Source: Dehalococcoidia bacterium (GTDB lineage: Bacteria; Chloroflexota; Dehalococcoidia; SAR202; UBA11138). From it: 8,731 bases of DNA. The stretch is taken from assembly GCA_012270625.1 (NCBI GenBank), contig JAAXHZ010000168.1, positions 1 through 8,731 of the forward strand, read 5' to 3'. Shown here in pieces: positions 6,412 through 8,731 of the stretch (positions are counted from its first letter, which is position 1; each line of letters starts with the position of its first letter). Position numbers and translations under genes: made by a program. The notes beneath the pieces were generated by a model. That model was given only the letters and a program-made list of their open reading frames with translations, was not told the origin of the DNA and searched no databases.

Positions 6412-7815
6412 ATGGCCCAGTCAGACATCAAGCTCATTGCCCACCTAATGCGACGGGCAGGCTTCGGCGCTACTCGCGACGAGCTTGACGCTTACGCGGC
6501 AAATGGATACGAGGCGACAGTCGAGGAGCTGCTGACCCCAAAGGATACCGAGTGGCTCGGCGACGACATGGTCAGACGCTTCGATCTTGAGGCGTCAGGG
6601 ATGATAAACGCGCCCGGCTCAGCCCGGAACTGGGTCTATCGCATGATTACGACGAACGCGCCTCTAGTGGAGAAGATGGCTCTCTTCTGGCACGGGATAT
6701 TCGCCACTGGGGTCCCAAAGGTCATCAACGGCAGGGTACTGTACGACCAGATCGACCTGTTCCGCAGGCACAGCATGGACAGCTTCGACTCCATTCTGGT
6801 GAGGCTCGCGAAGGACCCGGCGATGATCGTCTGGCTGGACAACCAGGAGAACCACAGCGGAGCGATCAACGAGAACTGGGCACGCGAGCTGCTCGAGCTC
6901 TTCACCATGGGGGTCGGAAACTACACAGAGGACGACATCAAGGAGTGCGCCCGGGCCTTCACCGGATGGACGATCGGCAACACAGAGTACATGATCGTGC
7001 GTTCGCGGAGAGACTCGGACTGGCCATACGGCCGGATCGCCTATCACTTCGACTACCGACCTGAAGATCACGACGATGGCGAAAAGACCTTCCTCGGACA
7101 GCGTGGCAACTTCAACGGCGAGGACATCATAGACATCGTATGCAGGCAGGAGTCCACGGCTCGTTTTATCTCCAGGCACCTGTATCATTTCTTCGTCGCC
7201 GACGAACCTCCCGTTCCGTCCTGGCCGTACACTTCCCCAAGAGACCCGGAGGCTATCGACATCCTCGCTCGCGCCTACTTCGACAGCGAGTACGACATCA
7301 AGTCGGTCTTGCGCGCGCTCTTCAACTCCGATTTCTTCCGGTCGGAGGACGTGCGGTACAAGAAGGTCAAAGGGCCAGCTGAGTTCCTGGTAAGCGTGCT
7401 CAGAATGACCGGGGAGTTCGACATACCTCGACGTGAGATGATTCCCAGGTACAGGCAGAGCGTGTGGATGGGACAGGAGCTCAACAATCCTCCAAGTGTA
7501 GAGGGTTGGCACCAGGGCACCGAATGGATCGACACCGGAACCTTGATAGAGAGAATCAACTTTGCGTCAGAGCAGTTCGGGGACCCGAATAAGCCGGGCG
7601 TGAGAGCAATGGTCGATAAGATCTGCCAGGGCGACGCGGACGGCCTCTCCTCCGAACGTCTCGTAGATCGCTGCCTGGACGAGATGGGTGCCTTTTCGGT
7701 AACGGAGGGGACTTACGACACGCTTGTCAAGTTCGTCGAGGGCGGCCACGCCCGTCAGAACGTGGAGCATCTGCTCAGGCTCTCCGCTTCGACGAGAGAG
7801 TTCCAAATGGCCTAG
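6412..7815 (+). CDS. DUF1800 family protein
   Basis: A 467-aa protein of the DUF1800 family, whose molecular function is unknown. All family landmarks are present (residues from the ATG at 6412): HLMRRAGFGAT near the N-terminus, MALFWHGIFATG (89-100), NENWARELLELFTMG (153-167) followed by YTEDDIKECARAFTGW, RHLYHFFVADEP (255-266), the 319-331 segment KGPAEFLVSVLR, and NNPPSVEGWHQGTEW (358-372). The C-terminus REFQMA matches the usual end. There is no signal peptide or membrane helix, so it appears cytoplasmic. Elsewhere DUF1800 genes are commonly paired with DUF1501 genes; here an NHL-repeat gene follows 5 bp after the stop, so the two are probably one operon. It has its own promoter-like site and palindrome upstream. 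Confidence 0.93.
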   Translation: MAQSDIKLIAHLMRRAGFGATRDELDAYAANGYEATVEELLTPKDTEWLGDDMVRRFDLEASGMINAPGSARNWVYRMITTNAPLVEKMALFWHGIFATGVPKVINGRVLYDQIDLFRRHSMDSFDSILVRLAKDPAMIVWLDNQENHSGAINENWARELLELFTMGVGNYTEDDIKECARAFTGWTIGNTEYMIVRSRRDSDWPYGRIAYHFDYRPEDHDDGEKTFLGQRGNFNGEDIIDIVCRQESTARFISRHLYHFFVADEPPVPSWPYTSPRDPEAIDILARAYFDSEYDIKSVLRALFNSDFFRSEDVRYKKVKGPAEFLVSVLRMTGEFDIPRREMIPRYRQSVWMGQELNNPPSVEGWHQGTEWIDTGTLIERINFASEQFGDPNKPGVRAMVDKICQGDADGLSSERLVDRCLDEMGAFSVTEGTYDTLVKFVEGGHARQNVEHLLRLSASTREFQMA

Positions 7816-7820
7816 ACGCT

Positions 7821-8731
7821 ATGCTTGAGTACACTCATACCATCGGCATCGTCGCGATGGAGGGACGCGGTTTCGAATACCCCACCGACACTGTCGCGGC
7901 CAGGAACGGAAGGCTGTACGTGCTCAACCGATCCAGGGACTCTGGAGAACGTGGGGTACGGGTCACCGTCCTGGACCTGGACAGCGGGTACTACGGCACC
8001 TTCGGACACCTCGGCGATGGCGATGGACAGCTAATCTCCCCTACTTGCGCGGCCGAAAGCAGCCGGGGCCACATCTATGTCGCCGACGACTACATGCACC
8101 GCATCACCGCCTTTGACTATGACGGAGGCTTCGTATCTAAGTGGGGCGCCTACGGCACGGGTGAGGGCGAGCTGAACGGGCCTTCAGGACTGGCATTCGA
8201 CCGCGACGACAACCTCTACGTCGCCGACACCCACAATAACCGTATTCAGAAGTTCGCCTCATCGGGCGCCTTTCTCCACGCCTTCGGCTCTCTGGGGCCC
8301 TCGGAGGGTCAGCTAAAGCTGCCCTGGGGATTGACCGTCGCTCCTAACGGAGACCTGTACGTAGCGGACTGGGGGAACGACCGGATACAGCGATTCTCGC
8401 CCGAAGGTGATTTCGTCGCGGCCTACGGCACGTCGGGACGAGGAGCCGGCGAACTCCGGCGGCCGTCTGGGGTCGCGGTCGATGAGCGCGGCTTCATGTA
8501 CGTCTCCGACTGGGGCAACGAGCGAGTGCAGGTACTCGACGCCAGCGGCAGCCCAATTCAGGTACTGAGAGGCCAGGCAACCCTGTCCAAGTGGGCAGCC
8601 AGCTTCATGGAAACCAACCGCGAGGAGGCCGAGGCCAGGGCCTCGGCTAACCTGAAGCCCGACTTGCCCTCAGTGTACCGCGATGACCCGCACACCGAGT
8701 CCGCCCATATAGAGAGCCTGTTCTGGGCGCC
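7821..8731 (+). CDS. NHL-repeat beta-propeller protein, 3' end outside window
   Basis: An open frame of 303 codons continuing past the right edge. It encodes NHL-type propeller blades with the pattern P-x-G-(L/V)-x-(V/F)-(D/P)-x-x-G-x-(L/M)-Y-V-(A/S)-D-x-x-N-x-R-(I/V)-Q. Blades start near residues 20, 74, 121, 168 and 215. YVADTHNNRIQ (133-143), YVADWGNDRIQ (180-190) and YVSDWGNERVQ (227-237) are the clearest; the first two blades are degenerate. The last ~50 residues (Ala/Glu-rich, then YRDDPHTES) lie outside the propeller. No signal peptide is seen. NHL propellers usually mediate protein or ligand binding, sometimes with hydrolase activity; no catalytic site can be assigned. The ATG at 7821 is 5 nt after the DUF1800 stop and lacks a clear SD, suggesting translational coupling. 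An alternative ATG is at 7857. Confidence 0.9.
   Translation, partial: MLEYTHTIGIVAMEGRGFEYPTDTVAARNGRLYVLNRSRDSGERGVRVTVLDLDSGYYGTFGHLGDGDGQLISPTCAAESSRGHIYVADDYMHRITAFDYDGGFVSKWGAYGTGEGELNGPSGLAFDRDDNLYVADTHNNRIQKFASSGAFLHAFGSLGPSEGQLKLPWGLTVAPNGDLYVADWGNDRIQRFSPEGDFVAAYGTSGRGAGELRRPSGVAVDERGFMYVSDWGNERVQVLDASGSPIQVLRGQATLSKWAASFMETNREEAEARASANLKPDLPSVYRDDPHTESAHIESLFWA

Noticed and set aside
6664..7512. Long minus-strand frame of 282 codons within the DUF1800 gene
   Set aside because: The plus strand has unmistakable DUF1800 motifs throughout; the antisense frame is a by-product of codon bias.

Overview
The window is about 8.7 kb of moderately high-GC bacterial DNA. No RNA gene, CRISPR array or transposase is visible. 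The gene content points to an uncultured Chloroflexota, most likely a SAR202/Dehalococcoidia-type lineage. This rests on lipoproteins with long Thr-Pro linkers in front of trypsin-fold proteases, a DUF1800 protein next to an NHL-repeat propeller, and a lone DUF2461 gene. The assignment is inferred from gene style; no marker gene is present.

Layout: (1) 1-1215 (+) is the 3' part of a eukaryotic-type hexokinase whose N-terminal helix lies outside the window. (2) 1237-2943 (-) and 3153-5372 (-) are two secreted serine-protease lipoproteins. They share a nearly identical 5' cassette (promoter, RBS, lipoprotein signal and start of a Thr/Pro linker) but carry clearly different protease heads and unrelated C-terminal beta domains: PPC-like in the first, two concanavalin-like domains in the second. 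(3) 5480-6169 (-) is a DUF2461 protein with a strong Shine-Dalgarno. (4) 6170-6411 is the divergent control region, with a good sigma70-type promoter followed directly by a perfect 6+1+6 palindrome. (5) 6412-7815 (+) is a DUF1800 protein, and 7821-8731 (+) is an NHL-repeat beta-propeller running off the right edge; the pair looks like one transcription unit.

How the parts relate: the two proteases probably work at the cell surface, anchored by lipid and held away from the membrane by the Thr/Pro stalk. Their C-terminal domains probably bind substrate or carbohydrate. Each copy has its own copy of the same promoter, so they are probably co-expressed. The DUF1800-NHL pair is likely co-transcribed and translationally coupled, but its function is unknown. 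The hexokinase is convergent with the proteases and appears unrelated to them. The main point of interest is the mosaic protease pair: a conserved expression, export and stalk cassette joined to different catalytic and binding modules, with the junction in a repetitive linker that also carries a recent 96-bp internal duplication.
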